Shown one piece after another: positions 56,281 to 64,000 of a DNA stretch of 64,000 bases. Each line of letters opens with the position of its first letter. The stretch's first letter is position 1. The stretch lies in assembly GCF_900207575.1 (NCBI RefSeq), contig NZ_OAOQ01000002.1, positions 362,587 through 426,586 of the forward strand, read 5' to 3'. Both the position numbers and the translations under genes were made by a program. The notes below the pieces were generated by a model. It saw only the letters and a program-made list of their open reading frames with translations, did not search any database and was not told the DNA's origin. The DNA is from Cereibacter ovatus (GTDB lineage Bacteria; Pseudomonadota; Alphaproteobacteria; Rhodobacterales; Rhodobacteraceae).

Positions 56281-56330
56281 GGCCGCCGCCCCATGCGGGA
56301 CCGGCTGCCGTTCCGCATGGGGCGGTGGCC
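56281..56330 (+). other. 18-bp inverted repeat after the cyclase gene
   Basis: Arms 56281-56298 and 56313-56330 pair over 18 bases with one mismatch and a 14-base loop. Arms include CCGCCCCATGCGG. It lies in a 280-base gap before the dehydrogenase gene. No T tract follows, so it may be a terminator, an RNA element or a processed small RNA. A TTGACG sequence at 56448 lies further downstream. Confidence 0.55.
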
Positions 56331-56519
56331 GGGCGCCATGGCGATGCGCGTCGGGCCGACTGGATGCGCGATCCGGCGATTCGTTGCCCCGCAGCAGGCG
56401 TTGCCGCCATCGGCTGGCGTCCATGCCGTCATTGTGGCCGTTCGGGGTTGACGCCGCCCCGCAGCATCGCGTTAGCGTTAACAAAGCGCGACATTCGCGT
56501 AACGATGATGAAGGAGCCG

Positions 56520-57521
56520 ATGTTGGACGTTGCGATCTTCAGTGCCAAACCCCATGACCGCCAGTTCCTGTCCGCGGCCAATGCCGGGCGGCACCGGCTT
56601 GCCTTCATCGAGGCGCGCCTGTCGGAAGAGACGGTGCGCTTTGCCGGTGGGGCGGCCTGCGTCTGCGCTTTCGTGAACGATCAGGTGACGGCGCCGGTGA
56701 TCCGGGAACTGGCCGCGGCGGGCACGCGGCTGATCGCGCTGCGCTCGGCCGGGTTCAACCATGTCGATCTGACCGCGGCCGAGTCGGCTGGCCTTGCCGT
56801 GGGCCGGGTGCCGGCCTATTCGCCCCATGCGGTTGCGGAACATGCGGTTGCGCTGATCCTGACCCTGAACCGCAACATCCACCGCGCTTTCAACCGCGTG
56901 CGCGAGGGCAATTTCGCGCTGGATGGGCTGCTGGGCTTCGATCTTTGCGGCAAGACGGTGGGTGTGGTGGGCACCGGCCTGATCGGGCGCACCTTCGCCG
57001 GCATCATGCGGGGGTTTGGCTGCCGGGTGATCGCCTTCGATCCGTTCCCGTCCGAAGCCTGCACCGCGATGGGTGTGACCTATGTGCCGCTGGACGAGCT
57101 GTTCGCCACCGCCGACATCATCAGCCTGCAATGCCCGCTGACCCCCGAGACGCACCATCTGATCGATGACGAGGCCATCGCAAAGATGAAGCGCGGGGTG
57201 ATGATCGTGAACACCAGTCGCGGTGCGGTGGTCGATGCCAGCGCCGTGATCCGCGGGTTGAAAAGCGGCGCCATCGGCGCGCTGGGTCTTGATGTCTACG
57301 AGGAAGAGGCCGACCTGTTTTTCGAGGATCTGTCGCAGACCGCCATTCAGGACGATGTCTTTGCCCGCCTGCTGACCTTCCCGAACGTGGTGATCACCGG
57401 CCATCAGGCCTTTTTCACCCGCGAGGCGCTGAACGGGATCGCCTGCACCACCATCGCCAACATCACCGCATTTGAGGAAACCGGCAGCGTCGTCCATCCG
57501 GTCTTGCCGCCGCGGGGTTAG
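56520..57521 (+). CDS. ldhA: D-2-hydroxyacid dehydrogenase (fermentative D-lactate dehydrogenase type)
   Basis: A 333-residue NAD-dependent dehydrogenase. The Rossmann motif is [14 protein letters not shown], Arg in [11 protein letters not shown], Glu in [15 protein letters not shown] and His in [13 protein letters not shown]; the -FFED-S- segment and length match the E. coli LdhA-like group that reduces pyruvate to D-lactate. ATG at 56520 behind AAGGAG is preferred to two earlier ATGs. Monocistronic; convergent with pxpC. Confidence 0.9.
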   Translation: MLDVAIFSAKPHDRQFLSAANAGRHRLAFIEARLSEETVRFAGGAACVCAFVNDQVTAPVIRELAAAGTRLIALRSAGFNHVDLTAAESAGLAVGRVPAYSPHAVAEHAVALILTLNRNIHRAFNRVREGNFALDGLLGFDLCGKTVGVVGTGLIGRTFAGIMRGFGCRVIAFDPFPSEACTAMGVTYVPLDELFATADIISLQCPLTPETHHLIDDEAIAKMKRGVMIVNTSRGAVVDASAVIRGLKSGAIGALGLDVYEEEADLFFEDLSQTAIQDDVFARLLTFPNVVITGHQAFFTREALNGIACTTIANITAFEETGSVVHPVLPPRG

Positions 57522-58513
57522 CCGCGCGCATCCACCACACCGCCGATCAGGTTCGCCTGCGCCAGTCGCTGGCCCAGATCGCGCGGCCCGGCCAGCGCGG
57601 CAAGCCGTGTCATTCGCGCTTCGTGAATGGCTCGGGCGGTCCGAACGGCCTGATCGGGGCGGATCGCCGTGAAATGCAGCACCTCGTCCGGGCGCATCTG
57701 GGCCAGCGCATCAAGATCGGGGCCGATCACGGTGGCGATCTTGGGATAGCCGCCGGTCGTCTGGTGATCGGCCATCAGCACCGTCGCCACCCCGTCGCCC
57801 GAGACCTGAACCGACCCGCGCAGCACCGGCTCGGATGGCATGTCCAGCGCATTGGGCAGCAGCCGCGGCCCGTCCAGTCGCTGCCCCATCCGGTCGCGCG
57901 CGGCCGAGACGCGGAAGGGCTGCGACAGCAGCGCCTGCATGGCCTCGGGTGCGAAAAACCGCTGTTGCGGACCGATCACCACCCGCAGGTGGCCGTCAGG
58001 GCGGGGCGGGGGATCGAACGGGCCGTGCCGCTCGGGGCGCAGGGCGGTGTCGGTGACCTCAAGCTCTGTCCCCGGCTGTAACAGCCCCGCCCCCAGCCCC
58101 GAGGCGGCATGCGTCGCCGCCGAGCCCAGCCATGACGGCACCCCCAGCCGCCCGGCCAGCGCAAGCACCGCCCAGTTGCCCCAGTCGCCCGGGCGCAGCG
58201 CCAGCCTGTCGCCCGCGCGCAGGGGAAAGACGCCGGCGCCTTCGCGGGTCACGCCCGCGCAGGTGGCGCGGAAGCCGCCGCCCGCCAGCGCAACCGAAAG
58301 CGCCCCCGACAGACAGTCCAGCACCAGCCCCGCGGGCGGGATTTCCAGCGCCGCGGTGCCGTCCGGGTTGCCCAGTGCCGCATTGGCCATCGCGAAGGCC
58401 AGCCGGTCCATCGGCCCGGATTGCGGCACGCCAAAGCGCATCAGGCCCGGCCGTCCACCGTCCTGAACCGAAGCCAGCGGCCCGGCGTCAACAATGCGCA
58501 ACCGGGCGATCAT
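57518..58513 (-). CDS. pxpC: 5-oxoprolinase subunit C (PxpC, biotin-dependent carboxyltransferase family)
   Basis: A 331-residue protein of the KipA/PxpC group, homologous to urea amidolyase. Visible segments: [53 protein letters not shown] and [22 protein letters not shown]. With PxpA and PxpB it hydrolyses 5-oxoproline to glutamate using ATP. It overlaps pxpB by 4 bases. Confidence 0.94.
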   Translation of the reverse strand: MIARLRIVDAGPLASVQDGGRPGLMRFGVPQSGPMDRLAFAMANAALGNPDGTAALEIPPAGLVLDCLSGALSVALAGGGFRATCAGVTREGAGVFPLRAGDRLALRPGDWGNWAVLALAGRLGVPSWLGSAATHAASGLGAGLLQPGTELEVTDTALRPERHGPFDPPPRPDGHLRVVIGPQQRFFAPEAMQALLSQPFRVSAARDRMGQRLDGPRLLPNALDMPSEPVLRGSVQVSGDGVATVLMADHQTTGGYPKIATVIGPDLDALAQMRPDEVLHFTAIRPDQAVRTARAIHEARMTRLAALAGPRDLGQRLAQANLIGGVVDARG

Positions 58514-59157
58514 AGGGTGCCGATGCGGCGGAACCGCACGCTGTCGCCCGCGTCGAACAGGAAGGGGTGCACCGGATCGCCGGTCAGGATGCGCACCGGC
58601 GAGCGGCCTATGATCCACCAGCCGGTCGGCATCGTCAGTGTCGATACAAGGCACTGTGGCCCTGCGATCAACACGCTTCCCGCCGGAATATCGCGCAAGG
58701 CGCTGGGTTTGCGCGGCAGGTGCAGGGCTGCCGGCACACCGGCCAGATAGGCATAGCCGGGCGCGAAGCCATACATCACCACGCGGTAGCGGCCCTGAAG
58801 ATGGGCGGCGATCACCGCATTGGGGGCAAGGCCGGTGCGGGCGGCGACCTCGGGCAGATCCTGCCCGTCATAGCAGACCGGCACCTCATGCACCTGCGCG
58901 CGGCTGGCAGCTTCGGCCGGATGGGTCAGCAGGGCGCGCAGGGCGGCCTCGGCTGTGGCATGGTCGGTTGTCAGCGGGTCGAAGGCCACAAGCAGGCTGA
59001 CATAGGCGGGCACCGCCTCGGCAAAGCCGGCAAAGGGTGCCGCGGCCAGCGCCCGGTCAAGGGCCGCTACGGCGGCTTCGGCGGCCGGGTCGGGGGTTTC
59101 GGCAAATTCGACCAGCAAGGCACGCTCGGCCACGGGGCGGAAGCGGGGGAAGGTCAT
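58510..59157 (-). CDS. pxpB: 5-oxoprolinase subunit B (PxpB)
   Basis: A 215-residue protein of the allophanate hydrolase subunit 1/PxpB group: RPVAERALLVEFAETP, MYGFAPGYAYLAGVP, LPRKPSALRDIPAGSVLIAGPQ and MPTGWWIIGRSP. Works with PxpC; overlaps pxpA by 4 bases, so the three subunits are made together. Confidence 0.95.
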   Translation of the reverse strand: MTFPRFRPVAERALLVEFAETPDPAAEAAVAALDRALAAAPFAGFAEAVPAYVSLLVAFDPLTTDHATAEAALRALLTHPAEAASRAQVHEVPVCYDGQDLPEVAARTGLAPNAVIAAHLQGRYRVVMYGFAPGYAYLAGVPAALHLPRKPSALRDIPAGSVLIAGPQCLVSTLTMPTGWWIIGRSPVRILTGDPVHPFLFDAGDSVRFRRIGTL

Positions 59158-59924
59158 GCCGCGAAGGGGGCGAGGGCGATGCCGGCGGCGGTCAGTGTGC
59201 CGCGGATGCGGCTGGCCATGGCGACGGCATGGGGGCTGTCGCCATGCACGCAGATCGAATGGGCGGCAAGGGGGATCGAGCCGCCGCCCGCCACCTCCAT
59301 CCGGCCAGAGTCAAGGAAGCGCAGCAGGCGGGCCGCGGCCATCCCAGGATCATCGATCACGGCCCCGGCCTGCGATCGCGGCTGAAGGCGGCCGTCGGGC
59401 AGGTAGGCGCGGTCGGCGAATATCTCGGAAAAGACCGCAAGGCCCGCGGCATCGGCGGCCGGTTCCAGCGCGGTCCCCGAGATCGCCAGCACCGCCAGAT
59501 CGCCCGACACCGCCCGCACCGCCCGGGCGATGGCGCGGGCCACGTCGGCGTTGTCGGCGGCCAGATTGGCCAGCGCGCCATGCGGCTTGACATAGGCGAC
59601 GCGCACCCCCGCCAGCGCCGCGGCACCCAGCAGGCTGCCGATCTGGCAGGCGACCATCCGCGCGATCTGATCGGGGGCCATCGGGATCACGCGACGGCCA
59701 AAGCCTTCGCGATCGGGATAGCCGGGATGGGCGCCGATGGTGACGCCCCGCGCCTTCGCCGCCGCCAGCGTCGCGGCCATCGTGTCGGGATCGCCTGCAT
59801 GGCCGCCGCAGGCCACATTGGCCGAGCTGACCAGCGCCAGCATCGCCGCATCGTCCCCCATCTGCCAGGGGCCGTAACTTTCGCCAAGATCGGCGTTCAG
59901 GTCGATGCGCTGCGTCGTGGTCAT
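59154..59924 (-). CDS. pxpA: 5-oxoprolinase subunit A (PxpA, LamB/YcsF family)
   Basis: A 256-residue protein: IDLNADLGESYGPWQMGDDAAML, SSANVACGGHAGDP, GAHPGYPDREGFGRR, YVKPHGALAN and ICVHGDSPHAV, all typical of LamB/YcsF. First gene of pxpABC. 5-oxoproline arises as damage from glutamine and peptides, so the operon is a housekeeping detoxification. The start is ATG at 59924; the frame stays open upstream but without homology. Confidence 0.96.
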   Translation of the reverse strand: MTTTQRIDLNADLGESYGPWQMGDDAAMLALVSSANVACGGHAGDPDTMAATLAAAKARGVTIGAHPGYPDREGFGRRVIPMAPDQIARMVACQIGSLLGAAALAGVRVAYVKPHGALANLAADNADVARAIARAVRAVSGDLAVLAISGTALEPAADAAGLAVFSEIFADRAYLPDGRLQPRSQAGAVIDDPGMAAARLLRFLDSGRMEVAGGGSIPLAAHSICVHGDSPHAVAMASRIRGTLTAAGIALAPFAA

Positions 59925-60011
59925 GGCCCTATCATGCCCCAGCGCGGGGGCGGGGTGAAGGGCTGGACTGTGTGCGGCTTTGCCGTCACGATCCGGGCGA
60001 AAGGACCGCCG

Positions 60012-61271
60012 ATGTCGCCTGATGACCGCCGCCTTCTGACCGATCTGTTTCGCGCCGCGGTTGCGGCCGCCGACCCGGCGCTGGCGCTGGCGGCCCATCT
60101 GCCGCCGCGGCCGAAGGGGCGGGTGGTGGTGGTGGGCTGCGGCAAGGGCGCGGCCCAACTGGCCGCCGCGTTCGAGGATCTGTGGGACGGGCCGCTTTCG
60201 GGGGTGGTGGTCACGCGCTATGGCTATGGTGCGCCCTGCCGGCAGATCCGGGTGATCGAGGCCGCCCATCCGGTGCCGGACGCGGCGGGGCTGGCGGCCT
60301 CGGGCGCGTTGTTTCAGGCGGTGCGGGGGCTGACGCCGGACGATCTGGTGGTGGCGCTGATCTGCGGCGGCGGCTCGGCGCTGTTGCCGATGCCGCCGGG
60401 CGATCTGACGCTGGCCGATGAGGTGGCGCTGAACCGGGTGCTTCTGGCCTCGGGGGCGCCGATTTCGGTGATGAATGCGATCCGTGCCCAGGTTTCCGGG
60501 ATCAAGGGCGGGCGGCTGGCGGCGGCCTGCGCGCCGGCGGGGGTGGTGTCGCTGGTGGTCTCGGACGTGCCGGGGGACGATCCGGCGCAGGTGGCCTCGG
60601 GGCCCACCGTGCCGGCGGCGGTGACGCGCGCGGCGGCGCGGGCGATGGCCGCGACCTGGAAGATCGCCATGCCGCCGCGGGTGGCGGCATGGCTTGCGGG
60701 CGATCAGGGTCGCGCGCCGCCGCCCACGGACCCGGTCTTTGCGGGGCAAGAGGTTCGTGTCATCGCCTCGGCCCGGCTGTCGCTTGAGGCGGCGGCGCGG
60801 GCGGCCGAGGCGGCGGGCATCCGCGCCGCACTGCTGTCCGACGCGATCGAGGGCGAGGCGCGCGAGGTGGGCCGCGTTCATGCCGCCCTTGCGCGCGAGG
60901 TGGTGCTGCGTGACCGTCCCTTTGCGCGCCCGGTGGTGCTGCTGTCGGGCGGCGAGACCACGGTCACGGTGCGCGGGCCGGGCCGGGGCGGGCGCAACAC
61001 CGAGTTTCTGCTGGCCTTCGCCCTTGCCGCCGAAGGGCTGCCGGTTGCGGCGCTGGCGGCCGATACCGACGGGATCGACGGATCGGAAGACAACGCCGGC
61101 GCCTTTGCCGGGGGCGACACCGCCCTGCGGCTGCGGGCGGGCGGGGCCGATCCGGCGGCGCTTTTGGCGGCAAATGATGCATGGGGCGCCTTTGCCCGGC
61201 TGGGCGATCTGTTCGTCACCGGCCCGACCGGCACCAATGTGAACGATTTCCGCGCGATCCTTTGCCGTTAG
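60012..61271 (+). CDS. Glycerate 2-kinase / MOFRL family protein
   Basis: A 419-residue protein: an N-terminal DUF4147 domain (GRVVVVGCGKGAAQLA, EAAHPVPDAAGLAASGALF, LICGGGSALLPMPP, VRAQVSGIKGG-like) and a C-terminal MOFRL domain (LLSGGETTVTVRGPGRGGRNTEFLLAFA, AADTDGIDGSEDNAGAF). Once called hydroxypyruvate reductase TtuD, members are glycerate 2-kinases (GckA). Makes 2-phosphoglycerate. Divergent from pxpA. SD AAAGGA before ATG. Confidence 0.92.
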   Translation: MSPDDRRLLTDLFRAAVAAADPALALAAHLPPRPKGRVVVVGCGKGAAQLAAAFEDLWDGPLSGVVVTRYGYGAPCRQIRVIEAAHPVPDAAGLAASGALFQAVRGLTPDDLVVALICGGGSALLPMPPGDLTLADEVALNRVLLASGAPISVMNAIRAQVSGIKGGRLAAACAPAGVVSLVVSDVPGDDPAQVASGPTVPAAVTRAAARAMAATWKIAMPPRVAAWLAGDQGRAPPPTDPVFAGQEVRVIASARLSLEAAARAAEAAGIRAALLSDAIEGEAREVGRVHAALAREVVLRDRPFARPVVLLSGGETTVTVRGPGRGGRNTEFLLAFALAAEGLPVAALAADTDGIDGSEDNAGAFAGGDTALRLRAGGADPAALLAANDAWGAFARLGDLFVTGPTGTNVNDFRAILCR

Positions 61272-61288
61272 GCCAGGGTGGCCATGAC

Positions 61289-61321
61289 AGCGCCGCCCGG
61301 TGGTTGTCCGGGCGGCGCTTT
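61289..61321 (+). terminator. Terminator after the glycerate kinase gene
   Basis: AGCGCCGCCCGG/CCGGGCGGCGCT perfect 12-bp stem, 7-base loop, then TT. It lies between convergent genes. Confidence 0.8.
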
Positions 61322-61361
61322 CGGGCGGGATGTGGCTGGCGTTGTGGCGCGGGCTTCCGCG

Positions 61362-61862
61362 TCAGTCGGCGGGGCGGACGATGGCGGCGATGGCCTGCAT
61401 CTCGGGCTTGCCAGAGGCGGCGATGGCCTCGCGGATCGGCTGCGAGGGGGTCTCGATCGCGATGCCGGCGGCGGTCAGGCGGGCCACAAGATCCTGCGGT
61501 GTCATGCCCAGCAGCGGCGCCACGTCCGACGCGGGATTGGCAAGGATCATGTGCGAAAACGCAAAGGGCGGCGGGCCACCGGCGCCTTGCTGGCCGGACG
61601 GCAGCAGGAACGGCAGCGATATCAGGACCGAGACCGCCAGCGCGATCCCCATCGGCGCGCGTTTGAAATGGGTCAGGAATGGGCGCCAGTTCTTCCACAG
61701 GTGAAGGGCGAACGGCAGGATCAGCAACATGCTCAGCCATTCATGCATGCCATGAAAGCCGCTGGGGCCGATATGAAAGAACAGTGCGATCCCCGAGATC
61801 AGCGAAACGATGAAAAGGCCGGTGATGAACGGCGTGGCGTAGCGTCCCAGAACAGAGGACAT
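61362..61862 (-). CDS. DUF4405 family membrane protein
   Basis: A 166-residue membrane protein with three helices and a soluble C-terminus. Histidines in FHIGPSGFHGMHEWLSMLL and FALHLWKNW suggest heme or quinone contact, as in DUF4405/cytochrome b561-like proteins. The C-terminal 80 residues contain a helix-hairpin-like segment (LLGMTPQDLVARLTAAGI). ATG at 61862 is chosen; an upstream frame lacks homology. Confidence 0.82.
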   Translation of the reverse strand: MSSVLGRYATPFITGLFIVSLISGIALFFHIGPSGFHGMHEWLSMLLILPFALHLWKNWRPFLTHFKRAPMGIALAVSVLISLPFLLPSGQQGAGGPPPFAFSHMILANPASDVAPLLGMTPQDLVARLTAAGIAIETPSQPIREAIAASGKPEMQAIAAIVRPAD

Positions 61863-62348
61863 GGCAAGCTCCTGCACAATTGGCCCGGAAGGGCTGTCTG
61901 TCACCCGGGTCACAGCGGCCCGTGGCGAGTCTCTGGGATTTCTACGGGGCAGATCTGCGGAACCGTCGCCCTTTCGCGGATCGTCGCGCATCTGCGACAG
62001 CCCGCCACAGGCTGCGGGTCATCCGGCCCGGTCCGACCGCGCGGCGAAGATCCCCGATGGCCCCTTGGTCGCAGGCGCTGTTCCGGGCGACAGCCGCGGC
62101 GGCGCCTGCCGGACGATCCGCGCGCCGCGCATCGCGGCTTTGTCAGGGCCGATCCGCAGGCGGGCGAAGTCGACGCTGCCGGGGCGCCGAAGGCCCCGTC
62201 GATTTCGCGGGTTTCCCCAAGCCGCAGACGCGGGGCATCCGGAACGGCAAGGGCCATGCGGGCGCCACAGGTGGGCACGATGGCCGACCTGTGGGACCAT
62301 GATCCGATGTGGCACGGTCTGGCCGTTCCCGGTCGGGTGCGGCCCCGC
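61863..62348. other. Long gap between two minus-strand genes
   Basis: 486 bases without a gene I can support. Several frames stay open because of the high GC, and one minus-strand stretch (around 62100-62250) reads somewhat protein-like in two neighbouring frames, which might mean a decayed gene. No repeat, tRNA or hairpin with a T tract stands out. Confidence 0.5.
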
Positions 62349-63653
62349 CTACTGCACCAGCCGGAAATAGTTTGCCTGAAAGTTGGCATCCATGCCGGTG
62401 CCACAGAAGCCCATCGCCATGTTGCTGGTGCCGTCGATCCGGCCGCCTGCCACCAGCGAGGCGCCCTCGATTCCGTCGGCGTTGGCGGCAAACTGGATGT
62501 CGCCGGCGGCCAGAAGCTGGCTGCCGTAGATTTCAAGGTTGCCGGCAAAATCCATCCCACCCATCGACAGAAGCTGCGCGCCGCCGCCCTCGGCGCAGCC
62601 ATCGTTGCGGCCGATCCGCATGGCGCTGTTGTGGTGCATCGAGCTGGCGCCGGTGTGGGTGGTGGCGATGACCGCATCTTCCAGCGCGATGTTCACGAAG
62701 GTGATTTCGCAATTGGTGACCAGCGCGATTTTGGACAGGGTGCCGCCGCTGATCTTCAGGCCCTTGTTCGGGGCGCAGGTGTAGACATGCAGCCGGTTGG
62801 GCTTGAAATCGGCCGGGGTCAGCTTGTCCGATGTCAGCGTCTCGATCAGGTCGGGCGCGATATAGGGCGGCAGATAGCGCGGGTCGAAGGCACGCAGGCC
62901 CGCGATGATCGCGTCGATCTGTTTCAGCACCCGGATGTGATACGATCCGGTGCGCAGCGCGTCTTTCAGGCCGGCGTTCTTGTCAAACCCCGAGGCCGGC
63001 AGGTCCAGCGCGGTCAGATCCGGCATCGAGACGATGGTTCCCGCCTCGAACGTGTTGTTGTTGTTCAGCGACACATGTTCGTTCGAATGGATGCAGAAGC
63101 CGTTGGTAAAGGTGTTGTTGCTTTGAATATCCACCACATCCTCGGCGACGAAGCCTTCGCGGAAACAGGTGGGGTGGTAGGTTTCGGCCACGGCTGTCGC
63201 CTGAAGGTTCCAGTAATCCACCCCCACAAGGCCGAGCAGGTAGGTCTTGACCGGGTTCATCGCGGTCTCGTTCCGGCTGGCCACCAGTTCCACCGCCGAT
63301 GAGGATGATGCGTCGGGGGTGAAGGTGGCGGTGGTGCGATCCCATGTGCCGAAGGTGATGGAATCGACGGTGACGACATTGCCGAACTGCGCGGCCGGCA
63401 GCATGCCCTGCAACACCTCGATGGCGCGGGCCTTGGCTGTGGCGGCGGCATCGGGGGCGGCGGCTGTCACGTCGCGCGTCAGCAGGGCGGCATGAACCGC
63501 GCTGTCGGTGGCGGCCTGTAACTGGGTGCGGGCGGCGATGGCGTGCTGAACGTCGATCGCCAGCCCGCCGATCATCATCGCCGAGGTGAAGGTGAACAGG
63601 CCAAAGGCCGTCATCCCGCCGCTTTCGTCATGGATCAGGGCGCGAAGGGCCAT
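62349..63653 (-). CDS. TadG-like pilus assembly protein
   Basis: A 434-residue protein of the TadG/Flp-pilus group (TadE/G-like N-terminus): ESGGMTAFGLFTFTSAMMIGGLAIDVQHAIAAR gives one membrane helix (about 15-36), then a long periplasmic domain with NNNT repeats and several cysteines (FCIHSNEHVSLNNNN, FCGTGM). Linked to Flp/Tad pili used for surface attachment. The rest of the tad cluster should lie beyond base 64000. Overlap-free, 3 bases after the next gene. Confidence 0.85.
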   Translation of the reverse strand: MALRALIHDESGGMTAFGLFTFTSAMMIGGLAIDVQHAIAARTQLQAATDSAVHAALLTRDVTAAAPDAAATAKARAIEVLQGMLPAAQFGNVVTVDSITFGTWDRTTATFTPDASSSSAVELVASRNETAMNPVKTYLLGLVGVDYWNLQATAVAETYHPTCFREGFVAEDVVDIQSNNTFTNGFCIHSNEHVSLNNNNTFEAGTIVSMPDLTALDLPASGFDKNAGLKDALRTGSYHIRVLKQIDAIIAGLRAFDPRYLPPYIAPDLIETLTSDKLTPADFKPNRLHVYTCAPNKGLKISGGTLSKIALVTNCEITFVNIALEDAVIATTHTGASSMHHNSAMRIGRNDGCAEGGGAQLLSMGGMDFAGNLEIYGSQLLAAGDIQFAANADGIEGASLVAGGRIDGTSNMAMGFCGTGMDANFQANYFRLVQ

Positions 63654-63656
63654 CGG

Positions 63657-64000
63657 TCACGCCTCGGACAGATGTTCGGATGAGATCGTCAGTGTCAGGC
63701 CGTCAAACATGTCCAGCATCGGTGTGGCCGAAAGGTTGGCCACCGGCAGCGTCACGCGGCTGACGATCAGCCCTTCGGTCACGCTGGTTTCGACCGTCGT
63801 GCTGCCGCCGTAGCGCGTCAGTTGCGAGGCGATGAAGGACTCGGTCTGTTCGATGGTGCGGAACCGCCCGACCGAAAGCGCGCGGTTCGCGTCCTGGATG
63901 ATCCGCATCACCTGCGCCTGCGAGGTGAAGATGATCGCGGTATCCGCGACCAGAACCAGCAGAAAGACGAATGTGGGCATCCACAGCACCGCCTCGACGG
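63657..64000 (-). CDS. TadE-like pilus assembly protein (partial, 5' end missing)
   Basis: The C-terminal 113 residues of a small pseudopilin-like protein: EAVLWMPTFVFLLVLVADTAIIFTSQAQV is a TadE-type helix with the conserved Glu near the window edge. The start lies beyond base 64000. Next to TadG, as in tad clusters. Confidence 0.8.
   Translation of the reverse strand, partial: VEAVLWMPTFVFLLVLVADTAIIFTSQAQVMRIIQDANRALSVGRFRTIEQTESFIASQLTRYGGSTTVETSVTEGLIVSRVTLPVANLSATPMLDMFDGLTLTISSEHLSEA

Overview
The window is chromosomal DNA of a high-GC alphaproteobacterium, most likely a member of the Rhodobacterales (Rhodobacter/Cereibacter/Tabrizicola type). The evidence is the iscR-desulfurase-sufBCDS operon with an IscR that keeps only one late cysteine, a CckA-type phosphorelay kinase, a GAAC-N7-GAAC LexA site at recA, a glnK-amtB pair, and many small proteins typical of that order. 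Genes are dense and mostly single-copy housekeeping or conserved accessory genes. I saw no rRNA, tRNA, CRISPR array, insertion sequence or prophage.

Layout. 1-6.2 kb: end of a DUF482-type acetyltransferase, a glycerophosphodiesterase with RidA, a two-gene type I secretion pair, then mlaA-mlaC for outer-membrane lipid asymmetry. 6.5-8.7 kb: a class A penicillin-binding protein. 9-10.7 kb: glnK-amtB for ammonium. 10.8-13.4 kb: dut, a DeoR-type regulator and an RsmB-type RNA methyltransferase. 13.4-20.8 kb: cckA, a sulfotransferase, recA, alaS and a DUF1330 protein. 20.9-27 kb: a class II amidotransferase behind a 13-codon leader, typA, a YitT-like membrane protein, icd, an HD phosphohydrolase and an alpha/beta hydrolase. 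27.1-35.2 kb: the Fe-S assembly operon iscR, desulfurase, sufB, a 59-aa membrane protein, ybjQ, sufC, sufD, two Yip1-like membrane proteins, sufS. 35.2-39.7 kb: cbiB, an ABC exporter, a membrane polyferredoxin and a 44-aa protein. 40-47.7 kb: a winged-helix regulator, a CPA1 antiporter with a cNMP-binding tail, metG, an aldo/keto reductase, two lipoproteins and a Nudix hydrolase. 47.9-50.1 kb: a four-EF-hand protein followed by an ECF sigma/anti-sigma/heavy-metal-sensor operon. 50.1-56.2 kb: PleD, DUF3572, a HAD phosphatase, a DUF4153 protein, and an H-NOX-like protein joined to an H-NOXA-GGDEF cyclase. 56.5-61.3 kb: D-lactate dehydrogenase, the pxpABC 5-oxoprolinase genes and glycerate 2-kinase. 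61.3-64 kb: a DUF4405 membrane protein and two Tad pilus genes, the last cut by the window end.

Most interesting points. The H-NOX-like protein lacks both the heme-ligating histidine (Pro104) and the Tyr and Arg of YxSxR, yet it overlaps a diguanylate cyclase by one base. An IscR-type operator half hidden in the desulfurase coding sequence is spelled with codons rare in the gene. A perfect TTAA-N7-TTAA CtrA site lies just upstream of cckA. A GC-rich intergenic repeat occurs three times. The ECF-sigma cassette with a Met/Gly-rich EF-hand neighbour may be an envelope metal-stress system.
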